DNA from: Gymnopus androsaceus JB14
Taxonomy: Eukaryota > Basidiomycota > Agaricomycetes > Agaricales > Omphalotaceae
DNA: 64,000 nt
Direction of reading: 5' to 3'
Assembly (NCBI GenBank): GCA_009733575.1
Contig: ML769576.1
Span: 1-64,000, forward strand
Below, piece after piece: positions 27,677-37,617 of the stretch. The position numbers and the translations under genes are program-made. The notes beneath the pieces are model-generated. The model was not told where the DNA came from. It worked only from the letters and a program-made list of their open reading frames with translations, and ran no database searches. Every line of letters begins with the position of its first letter. The first letter of the stretch is position 1.

Positions 27677-29009
27677 ATCAGTAAAAGAATCAAGGTAACG
27701 TAAAGTAATTGAGCCTACCTCAGAGCGCGAGTACAACGTAGTAAGCGTCTGAATTCACCTATAATAGATACTTAGTCTACAAGAGTAAGTATCAGTAAAA
27801 GAATCAAGGTAACGTAAAGTAATTGAGCCTACCTCAGAGCACGAGTACAACGTAGTAAGCGTCTGAGGCGGCGAAACGTCCAAAAGAGGTATTTATACTA
27901 AGGTAATAGGGGTACGGTCTCCAGCAACCGGGTTAACTATCTAAGAGGTCCGTGTTTGTAAGTAATTGTCCATTGAGATAAGATAAGATGAAAATTGGGT
28001 ATACTACAACTCTAACACTCCCCCTCAAACCGGACCTAATCCCATTCTAACTGCAAAATGTTTCGCCTTGGCACTTGGGAGAGCCTTCGTCAAGATGTCC
28101 GTAACCATTTCTTCAGTAGGACAATAGATTAGTTGGACCTTCCCATCCTCGACGAAATAACGAATGAAGTGGAATCGAATGTCGATGTGCTTTGTGCAAG
28201 CGTGAAACTGGTGGTCATGGGATAAAGTGATAGCTGCTTGATTATCGGAATTCAAGTCTGTCGGACCGTTGAGAACTTTGAAAGTCGGCTCAAACACTTG
28301 AGCAATGAAAGATCGCATCCAAATACCCTCCTTGGATGCTTCGGTTGCGGCGACATACTCTGATTCGCAAGTCGAAAGTGAGATGAGGGATTGGGAACGT
28401 GAAGACCAGCTAACGGCTCCGCCGTCAATGAGAAAAACAAAGCCTGAAACAGCTTTCCTGTCATCAGACATTTGACCGTCTGCGTCGACGAATCCCTCGG
28501 GGTCATTGTGGATAGTACTAGCATTGACAGGTGGCTCATAAGTGAGGCACCAGTCCTTCGTCGTGTTCAAATACGCAATGGATTTCATGGCCTGAGTCCA
28601 GTGGGCTTGACCGGGATTTACAAGGAATCGGGTGAGTTCATGAACGGGGAAAGCAATATCGGCGCGAGTACCAGTACACGCGTACATGATTCGACCCACA
28701 GCCTCACGATAAGGCTTTGTCTCCATGGCTTTGGCTTCAGTAGGGGTCTGGGGACACTGCAAAGAAGTGAGGCAGTTGTTGGTATCCATCGGGAGCATCG
28801 TAGGTTTCGTGGTGTCTTTGCCAAACTGTTTGGCAACAGATTCGATATAAGCGCGTTGGGAAAGGGAAATGGAATGACAAGCGCGGTTGCGAGTGATTTG
28901 GATGCCGAGCAGCCAGTGAATTTCGCCTAAGTCGGTAATAGTGAAGGCTTGTCTCAATTTGAACTTGACATGTTCAATGAGAGCTATAGTTGAAGCAAGG
29001 ATTGTGAGG

Positions 29010-29735
29010 TAGAGATGGGCACGAATAGCGAATATTCATGAGTATTCATGAATATTTAGCCATTCGTTACTCGCGAATAATGAGTCACGAGTGACGAATA
29101 TATTCGTTACACGAGTACTTACTCGAGTATAAATAGCCACTTTGATGTCACAAATATTCGTGGTACTTTATTCATGAATATTCGCGAATATTCGCCAATA
29201 TCACGTGCTCGTTAGCACGAGCATGTGAGGTATTCATTACTTAAGCAAAAATTCAATATATAACTTAATTCGGCTATGTTTGAATATGTATATAATGTTA
29301 TTGACATGTAACTGTAATAAAATCTGTGTGGCTTAGTGGTTATGGGCGCCGACTCTGGATTAAGGTCAGGCCTTCCTGTGATAGCTGACCAGCAGAGTTC
29401 AATTCTCAGTACCGCCACAATTTTGTGTCATGTAATAGTACTCGGAAATGTATACAGACTGTATTTATATTATTATTAAACACTAATATAGTACTTCAAC
29501 ATTATTACTTACATGTTCGAGCCTATATTTACTTTATTTGTAATGTTGTTAATTAATCACAAGTATACTCGAGTATTTGTCCTAAAATACTCGTTATTCA
29601 CGAATATCTATTCGCGAATATATGTCTGTACAAATATTCGAGTATATACTCGAGTATAAATAGTGGATTTGAGGTGACAAATATTCGTACCACGAATAAC
29701 GAATATACTCGAGTATGTATTCGTGCCCACCTCTA
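29010..29735. mobile_element. hAT-like MITE inside Copia RT
   Basis: Ends TAGAGATGGGCACGAATA and complement of TAGAGGTGGGCACGAATA, with the perfect 8-bp target duplication TTGTGAGG (29002-29009 and 29736-29743). The subterminal regions are dense in GAATATTCGTGA-type words in both orientations. No transposase. The centre holds a tRNA-like sequence (29327-29419). Length 726 bp. Confidence 0.9.
29327..29419 (+). other. tRNA-like sequence inside a hAT MITE
   Basis: TGTGGC at the start pairs with GCCACA at the end. An A-box-like TGGCTTAGTGG (29329 on) and a B-box-like GTTCAATTC lie at roughly the right distance, with an extra-arm-length insert like Leu/Ser tRNAs. The acceptor stem does not line up properly with the A box and no anticodon can be assigned, so it is a tRNA relic or tRNA-derived sequence rather than a working gene. 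Confidence 0.4.
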
Positions 29736-30960
29736 TTGTGAGGTCGTCCACCGAAGTGATGATGATAATGATTTCACCGTCCCGTTGGCGGAAGAAAACA
29801 GAATGGTCAACGTCGCACCTTTTCATGCCCAATAAGTCCCTCAAAGTCCTTTCCAACTTCATGTACCAGTATCGTCCCGACTGCTTTAACCCATACAACG
29901 ACTTCTTCAATCTCAAAACCGTGCCAGCAGGATTCTTCGAAAGTGGATAGCCAGGAGGGTGTCGCAAATAAATTTGCTCATCCTCGACAAGGTCGCCGTT
30001 GAGATAGGCACCTTTGATATTGACGTGGTGGATTTCGAGGTCGTAGCGTGCACCAAGAGCTAGGGCAATGCGGATCGAGGCAAGACGCGCTACAGGCGCA
30101 TAGGTCTCGGTGTAATTAATCCCGTATTCCTGCGTGTATCCTTGGGCAACAAGTCGCACTTTGTACTTCGCGATATTTCCCTTTTCGTCCTTCTTTATCT
30201 TGAAGACCCACTTGCATCCAACCACTTTCGCGTCCTTTGGAGTGTCGATAATTTCGTAGGTTCCATGCTCGGCCAAGTTTTCGAGCTCCTCCTGTATTGC
30301 TTTCTCCCATCTAGGCCAATCCTCTTGCCTCTTGGCTTCGGTAACAGACCTAGGCTCGATTCCTTCAGCTTCGGCGATGGCAGCTTCCATGAGTAGAGCT
30401 TCGTTTGGGAGGTGAGTGGGATCGGTGATTCCTTGAGGAATAGTGTCTCTGCCACCGGTGTAACCAGTGCCAGAGCGTAAGTCGCGGATGTAGCGGGATG
30501 GGAAACGAGTACAAACAGGATGCGTTGACGTTGATGTCAACGTGTTTTCAGTTATCTCCGTGGGATGTTCGGTTGTCGAGGAGTCGGATTTAGCGGGGTT
30601 CGGAGTTACAGGAGTGGATCCGGATTCGGGGTTAAGGCTGTTTTTGATCGGAGGTAAGCTTTCCTCCTCATTCTCCCCCTCAGCCTCAACCTCGATGTCC
30701 TCAAGCATGACGTCGAGACCTCCGTTCTCCGTCGTCGCGAATGATACCGAACGTTCAACGGTTACGGTATTCCTCCCCTTCCAGTAAATCCGATGTCCTT
30801 GGCTTTGGACATCGTCCTCGTTACTGCCATTGAACCCAACCCAATTTCCGACAACGGCTCTCATTCCCAGTTTGCCACCTTTCCTCGAGTGCACGTAGAC
30901 CTTCGTGCCCCACACTGGCAACTTCCCCAAATCCGGCTTCCGTCCGTATACCAACTCGAA

Positions 30961-31290
30961 CGGTGTCTTGCCCCCAAGAACACGCATTGGAGTTCGGTTT
31001 TTCAACCATACGGCGTGCGTCACGGCCTCTCCCCATAACAACTTCAATAGTCCACTGTCGTGGATCATCGCCCGTACTCTCTCGAGTAGGGTCCTGTTGA
31101 GGCATTCGGAGATCCCATTCTCCTCCGGTGTCTTGCCCCCAAGAATACGTGTTGGAGTTCGGTTTTTCGCCCATACAGCGTGTGTCACGGCCTCTCCCCA
31201 CAACAACTTTGATAGTCCACTGTTGTGGATCATTGCCCGTACTCTCTTGAGTAGGGTCCTGTTGAGATGTTCAGAGATTCCATTCTCCTC
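30961..31290 (-). repeat. 165-bp tandem duplication in Copia integrase
   Basis: 30961-31125 and 31126-31290 are direct copies differing at a few bases. They encode 55-residue repeats that both contain the PEENGIS segment expected to carry the third catalytic acidic residue (Glu) of the DDE triad, and both end GGKTP. The duplication is in frame. Confidence 0.9.
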
Positions 31291-33857
31291 TGGTGTGTTG
31301 TGGATGGTTAGGCAATGTACAATGCCTTGGCATTTGAGGTGAGTAATGAATTCCTCACTTATGTATTCCCCGCCGCCATCTGAATGAAAGATTTTCAGGG
31401 CAGCTTTCAGGTGGTTTCGACACCAAGCCTCGTACTTCAAGAACGCATCGAAGGTATCGCGTTTTTGGCGCAGCAAGTAGACCTTGGTGAGTGCTGCCCA
31501 ATCGTCCGTGAAGGTGACGAAATAATGTTTTCCGCCCTTCGATTTGACACTGGCAGGTCCCCACACGTCGGAATGAACTTGTTTGCCAAAGGCCTCAGCA
31601 CGTTGTCCTTGTTGCTGCTTCGGCACCGACTTCTTGGTAGCCTTCGCGAATATGCAAGATTCGCATTGCTTCTCGTCGTCCAAGTCCGTCAGTTCTACAC
31701 CCTCTGCATGCCTTGCTAGGTCTCTAGCTGCCTTACGCGAGATGTGGCCCATTCGACGATGGAATTCATCGAGTGTGATATGTTCGACAACGGCGTTTGC
31801 GTCCCCAACTGTCTCGCTAATGATGCGATACAGTCCCTTCACCTTTGGGATTTCGCCCATTACGCTTCCATCTTGGCCACGAATTATACCACGGCCACCA
31901 CCGAAGGAAACGGAGTATCCAGCATCGTCCAACAACCCAATCGAGATGAGCGTGTTGGAGAGCTCAAGGATGTACAGCACGTCCGGGAGTGAAAGCCGAG
32001 TTCCTCCAGGGAGTTCCAAGTGTGCGAGTCCCTTGCGTCGGGCTGTGAACGTGTTCTTGTTTGCAGCTCGAAAGGTACGAGGTTCGCATGGCTCTGGGGT
32101 GCCATTGAACAGTGAGGGATCAGGGCTCATATGGCTCGAGCATCCCGAATCCAATACGTGAGTGGTATTTCGAGTAAAGTCACTCGTGTCGCTGACATGC
32201 AATGTCAAATCAGCTAACGGGACGTAGAGCCTCTCTACGCTCTCGTCCTCCTGAGGTTTGACTGGCGTAGTTGACCTCATTTGCTCGCAAATAGCACGCA
32301 TGCGAGCATCGATCTCCTCGTCGCTGTTAAGGAGACCTTCTTGAACGTTGACGAAGGAACCAGTCGAGGAAGTGGAAGCCATGCTTGCAGGACGAGATGG
32401 CCTTTCGATGAAGTCAAAATCTTCATTGTCGCTTTCGTATTCGTCTTCGGTATCGCTAACCGGTTGCAAGGCAGGGGGTTCGTCATCCTCATCCTCGTCA
32501 TCTTCTGAATCACTAACTGGCTGTAAAGCCGGTGGTTCATCTTCGTCATCGTCTGGAAGACCAGCCAAGTCGTTGATTTCTTCGTTCGCGACTTTGTCTT
32601 CTCTGTCCGAATCAAATTCGGACTCGGAGTCTGCAAGGTAAGCAAATCCGTTGTCGTCGTCTACGAGATTGGCCTGGTCTGACTGAGCTTTCTTCTCAGT
32701 AGGCCCCTTTCCTCCCCCTGAGCCGCTACCGTGCTCATGATTGCCTTCTGGACAATCGCGTTGAAGGTGGCCAGGTTTGCCACATTTCCAACAATTCTTT
32801 GGCGCGTTGTTACGAAAACCGCCACGCCAAGATTTACCTCTGCCGTTACCACCACCATGTCCACGGTGAGACTGGTTAGGCGCAGGAGTTGGAGAGCTCG
32901 ATTCCGCACTGAGGGCAACGTTGGGAGTAGTTGTCAACGGAGCTGAGCTCTGATTGCGAGAGTTAGTACGATTTCGGTATTCGTACTGCCTTTTCAGCGA
33001 TTCGACTAGGGCGTCGGTCTCGACAACCATTCCTTGGAGGGCCAACGACTCGATAAGGGTATTGACGAAGTTCAAGTACCCTCCAGGTATGACCTTCAAA
33101 ATGTGTGAACGAATTTCCTTGGCACTAACCTCTCCTCCAGCGTTGCGAATCTGTTCGACAATTTCGTCATCGTCGTTGAGGAACTTTGCAAGATCTGCCT
33201 TGGGAGCACAGACTTGATTCTCCCAGTTGGTCTTCATCATCGAGACCACGACTTCCGATTTCACTTGTAATTCCTGGACCAAATTCACCCAGATATCGTA
33301 GATGCGCTTCGCGTCCTTTGTAACCTTTTGCATGAGTTTATCATCAAGAAGGTTCGTCAGGAGAGCCCTGGCTTGGCTCTCCAATCGGGTGTAGTTGTCG
33401 TATGCAGCGACATCGGTCTCGTAGGTCTCGGAAATGAAGATAGGGGTAGAGGGAGGGGAAAAGTCTTCGCGGAATAGGTGTCCAATTCCAGAGGCAGCAG
33501 TGGCTATCTCCCATCGCTTTCGGAAAATCAAGAAGTTCGAGCCGTCGGAGGACACGGGTTTGATCTTCGAGAAGTAATCGGTCTTCTGTGAGATCGTGAA
33601 ATTGGTCGGTGGGGTCGAGATGGGAGCCAGGAAAGCAGACGAGTTGTTTGCTTTCCTCTCGGCAGTCTGTCTGGCATAGGTCGAGATGGTTTCGGCTAGC
33701 GGGACCTCAACGGATGAGGCTGATTCCTCGGGGTTGATAGATACGGACGACATAGGGGCTTCGAGAAGTCGAGCTAGTTTCGAGGATTAAAGTTTGGGGG
33801 CAAACTTTATACACAGGGAGATGCAGCAGGCGTAGCGTAACGCGGGGCCCAATAACC

Positions 33858-34197
33858 TGTAGAGTTTGTACGAGCGCGATCTATAATAGATACTTAGTCT
33901 CAGAGCGCGAGTACAACGTAGTAAGTGTCTGAATTCACCTATAATAGATACTTAGTCTACAAGAGTAAGTATCAGTAAAAGAATCAAGGTAACGTAAAGT
34001 AATTGAGCCTACCTCAGAGCGCGAGTACAACGTAGTAAGCGTCTGAGGCGGCGAAACGTCCAAAAGAGGTATTTATACTAAGGTAATAGGGGTACGGTCT
34101 CCAGCAACCGGGTTAACTATCTAAGAGGTCCGTGTTTGTAAGTAATTGTCCATTGAGATAAGATAAGATGAAAATTGGGTATACTACAACTCTAACA
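33858..34197 (-). repeat. Copia 5' LTR
   Basis: A 340-bp intact LTR; compared with the 3' LTR it lacks one 114-bp tandem unit and the Gypsy insert. The remaining sequence is almost identical, which indicates a recent insertion. Confidence 0.9.
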
Positions 34198-34380
34198 CTC
34201 TTGGCAAGGGGGGCTGATGTCAATGATAAAGGGGGTAGATATGGGAATGCCCTTAATGCAGCTGCAAGCAATGGTCATGAAGCAGTTGTCAAGCTTCTCT
34301 TTGAAAAAGGGGCTAATGTGGATGCTCAATGGGGAGAATATGTGAATGCACTTTTTCCAGGTGCAATGCATTGTCTGTAA

Positions 34381-37014
34381 TGCTAGATTCAAGAATCACA
34401 GTAGTATCACACAAGAGATGGGGAGATTTTGATAGGTCCTGAAAGAAACATTGTAACTGTAGAGTTTTTGATTCTGTAGCATCAGCAAAAACTGGGTTGT
34501 CTCCAAAGGTCTCCAGAGCCCCTGTAGCTTCTGGAGCAGCTAGAGCAAGGGTACTAATTTCAGAGACCTCCAGAGAGCTATTCAATCAAGTTTACATGTT
34601 CTGTAACTGTGCATCAATAATCAAAATGTACATTCATCATTTTCATATACTGCAACAATAGGTGCACTACAGCAGTTAGTATTACATAGTAGTAAGTGGC
34701 AAGTATTTGGCAACTGTTTGGCAAGTCTCTTGTTTTCCCCCTCCCAATGTTTCTGTAGTATTTTTCTCAATTTCCTGCTTTCTGCCTTCATCGGATTATT
34801 CTATTTGACAACCCCCTTGTTGTGAAACAACCCTTTCCTTATCTAGCAACCTGGTTGTTGTCACAAATGGTCACAGTTCACCAAATAGGTCAAATAAGCA
34901 AACATTGAGTATTTCATAAATTTTTGTATTGTGACTTACTGATTTTCTTCAGAATAAGGAGGGTAGGTAAGCAATGGCCACAAGCAGTGAGGGTCAAGGA
35001 CATTTGCAGCAGCTAGCTAAGTACCCAAACAATGGATTAGTTTGTGAGTACGAAATATTACAGCATTTTTGGAAAACCTTGTCCAAATCAATTTTGTTGA
35101 TGGCAATAATTCAATAAATAAATATAATTCTAAAAGGGAAGCACTCTTCCAGCTGTCAGACAACAGCCAAGTCAGCCTCATATTCTGGTGGTTGAGCTTG
35201 TTCACTGTGTTGGGAAACATCCAGCACAGTGAACAAGTGAGCCCCAGACACAGATCTTGTTGACAAATATAATTACAATTGTAGATTTTGTATTATTCTA
35301 CAAATTACTACAGAAGTACCATCAATTATTAATACCATTAATACAGTATGGAGCGCAAACTTTGGGCGGGCACTCTAAAGCCTCATTTGCGCTTATCTTG
35401 ATAGGCGGGAACCCCTTACCTAACCCCAGCCCCTAACCCCTAACCCAGCATGTTTGGCAATGCCGGACTAGCTCTCTAATGTTAGCCACGGCATTGCTTG
35501 GAAATAAAAAAAAGTACAATTTAATTAATGTTTCACATTGAGGATTGAACACTTGCCGCTGCCAGGTGCAGCTTATCTCATCTGTCAGAGACACTGACAG
35601 GGAATACTGCTATGCCATCAAGTGCATGAAAGCTGTCAATGTAATTGAAATATATTACATCACTTTTGTTACATATACTTACAACTGTAATTAATTTGTA
35701 GAATAATTAAAAACCTATGACTGTAATCATTAATCAACAATCCTGGTATCCTAGGTTGAACAAGTACAAAATACTGACTATTCTACCCTTGATCTAGACA
35801 AGCAGTCAGCCTTGTAACCTTGTTATAAGTATACTAGCATGCTGAGAGGTACTTAGTATCCAATATACATAACTTTACAGTCAGATTTTAGTAGTCTACT
35901 CTGTGATATGGTGTGCAGTGGAGGACATGCATGGAGCACTCACCATTGAGTTGCAGTTACATAAGTAGCATAACCAAGGGAATTTCTATTGGATTCCTTG
36001 TTTAGAATTATATTTATTTATTGAATTTTTACCATCACCAAAATTGATTTGGATACAGTACTATCAAAGAACTTGAAATCATTACAAGCAGTATGTATCA
36101 TGTAAGAGCTTAGGTACCCAATGTCATCTAGTACCATAGTAGCAGTGGCAAAATGCAAGTAAGCACTACATCAGCAAAACCTGTATTTTGCATTTTGATT
36201 CCCACAGGATTACTTAAAATTCCCAGCGCTGGCCAGCGCTTGCCAGTGCTGTCAAAAATATAAAACAAACTTTCTCTGGCTCAGTCCTTGTGTGCCTATC
36301 CCAAAAACCACTGACAATTACTCAGCACACTTGGGGCCTAGTTCTAAAGCAGTGCAGCAGCAGTGATCTCATTCAATATGCTTTCAATGTTCATCCTTTA
36401 AGCTTCTGGTACTCAATCACTCAAGATTTAGATAGAAGGGCTGGGCAAAGATCAGATGTTTAGCCACTCATTGTAGACTTATTTTGATTAGGAAATTTTA
36501 GTGGCCATACATGATACTGTAAATACGCTCTAACTAATGCAAAGTCAAAAGTGGTTCCTGTCACTGAGCAATGAAATTCATGTAAGTTTCCGAGCATCTA
36601 GCTTGCTTAGACCCTGCAACCGGTCAGCAGTAACTGGCGGTAACTGGGTACTGCGTGTTGATGGCGGAATAAAACAAAGATTTTGATCAGGAAAGAACAA
36701 AGATTACAAGACCTTTTACATGCAGAAAAGACCATATTTTCCCAGCGGAAAAGAACATTAATTTCATTTCCTTTTTTGAAAGGAATCATGGCAATTTACC
36801 CAGTGAAATTGACCTTTTTTTCCCAGTGGAATGCTGATTAGATTTCACAGAGTTTTTCAGCTGGGATTATATATGGAAAAGATACTTTTTTTCTTTATAT
36901 TTTTCGGGTGGGATTTGTATTCTTTTTTAGTGGGAATCTGTGGCGGAAAACTTTATTATTTACAAACTATTTTCCTGAAATAATTCCGGCCTCCATTTAT
37001 TCAATCCTGCGGAG
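34381..37014. other. Spacer between the two duplicated blocks
   Basis: 34381-34790 still matches the tail of block 2 (62266-62900), including a half copy of the CATCAGCAAAACC family with TCTCCAGAG words (34484-34575). From 34790 to 37014 no gene is supported. Within it: a CCCTAA-like tract (35411-35446), a hairpin built on GGCAATGCCG/CGGCATTGC (35455-35501) and a CCAGCGCTGG word patch beside a family end (36170-36250). Confidence 0.5.
35411..35446. repeat. Degenerate CCCTAA telomere-like tract
   Basis: About five imperfect CCCTAA/CCTAACC units in 36 bp. It is too short and too degenerate to be a telomere. It could be an interstitial trace or chance. Confidence 0.35.
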
Positions 37015-37184
37015 TGAAGGGAAAGTCTGATCATTCTCAAAGTGCCATCTTGGTGCCATCAATTAGTGACTGCAGCTCCATGCTCTCCAGTCTCCAGAGG
37101 TCTCCAGAGTTCTCTGGAGACCTCTTCAATTCTCTAGATGCTACAGCAGCTACCTTGGCAGCTATGGCAAAAATCCAGGTCTTG
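37015..37184. repeat. Boundary repeat, copy 2
   Basis: Starts GGGAAAGTCTGATCATT and continues through AGTGACTGCAGCTCCATGCT, CTCCAGAG words and CTAGATGCTACAGCAGCTAC. It matches 63305-63455 over its length and 10625-10730 over its right half. It marks the left edge of the second duplicated block. Confidence 0.75.
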
Positions 37185-37312
37185 CATCAGCAAAACCTCG
37201 GTGATCCCATAGCAAGGTCCCCCTCTGTGCAGCTCTGCACAGTTCTGTACAGAGCTGTACAGAGCTGCACAGGGGGGACCTTGCTATGGCGAACACCCAG
37301 GTTTTGCTGATG
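37185..37312. mobile_element. CATCAGCAAAACC-type MITE, CTGTACAGAG word copy
   Basis: 128-bp hairpin with ends CATCAGCAAAACC and GGTTTTGCTGATG. The arms hold CCATAGCAAGGTCCCCC and complement, and the core repeats GCTGTACAGAGCTGCACAG. Flanks give a possible TG duplication. The site is inferred empty in the related boundary copy at 63440, which reads GGTCTTGCTGATGAGAAC. The target is itself a family right end, so this is a nested insertion. Confidence 0.65.
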
Positions 37313-37617
37313 TGCTGATGGGAACCTATCCCACTCAAGAGTAAAATTCTGTGTTATATACCCTATGAGAGTCCTTGATTACCATCATTGGATATTATAT
37401 AAAAGGAGAAATAATCAATGAGCATTTAAGGAGCATTTTGTTGAATACCAAGGTATATTTTTATTATAATTATCTCACAATGTAATGTACTACGTATGTG
37501 GCCCGGCCCGGCCTGTTTTGCTTGACTCAAGCGAGGTCACCTGCTCGTGACTGACTCAGTCCTTTTGTTCAGATTCTAAAGTTCGTTCTTAACGTTCATG
37601 CCATCGATATTTAATTC

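Larger units (their letters stand above)
26223..28017 (-). repeat. Copia 3' LTR, split by a Gypsy remnant
   Basis: LTR sequence at 26223-26340 continues at 27682-28017 after the nested insertion. It carries three copies of a 114-bp unit containing CAGAGCGCGAGTACAACG, against two in the 5' LTR, so a tandem unit was gained or lost after insertion or during copying. Confidence 0.9.
28025..33753 (-). pseudogene. Copia Gag-Pol polyprotein gene
   Basis: From ATG at 33753: a Gag region, a CCHC zinc knuckle (CWKCGKPGHLQRDC, about residue 320), an acidic linker, protease (LDSGCSSHM), GAG-pre-integrase (HRRMGH), integrase with DVWGP and HSDGGGEY, and RT starting at WVFKIKKDEKGN. The RT catalytic region reads SVDDL rather than the usual YVDDL. 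The frame then enters a hAT insertion (29010-29735) and stops inside it. It resumes past the hAT with the end of RT and RNase H (around DADGQMSDDRKAVSGF, then STCESEYVA), to a stop at 28025. Apart from the hAT the frame appears open, so the element was coding-competent until recently. A 55-codon tandem duplication lies in the integrase. Confidence 0.9.
26223..34197 (-). mobile_element. Ty1/Copia retrotransposon inserted in ankyrin array
   Basis: A full-length element on the minus strand with LTRs at both ends and a CTCTT target duplication (26218-26222 and 34198-34202). The LTR starts TGTTAGAG and ends CTCTACA in element orientation. A polypurine tract (GAGGGGGAG) abuts the 3' LTR at 28018-28026; a candidate primer site lies just inside the 5' LTR near 33840-33857. 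The domain order (protease, integrase, RT, RNase H) is Copia. It is interrupted by a Gypsy remnant inside its 3' LTR and by a hAT element within RT. Confidence 0.95.

Noticed and set aside
29327..29419. Functional tRNA gene
   Set aside because: The acceptor stem does not fit the A box, no anticodon loop can be drawn with confidence, and it is buried in a MITE.
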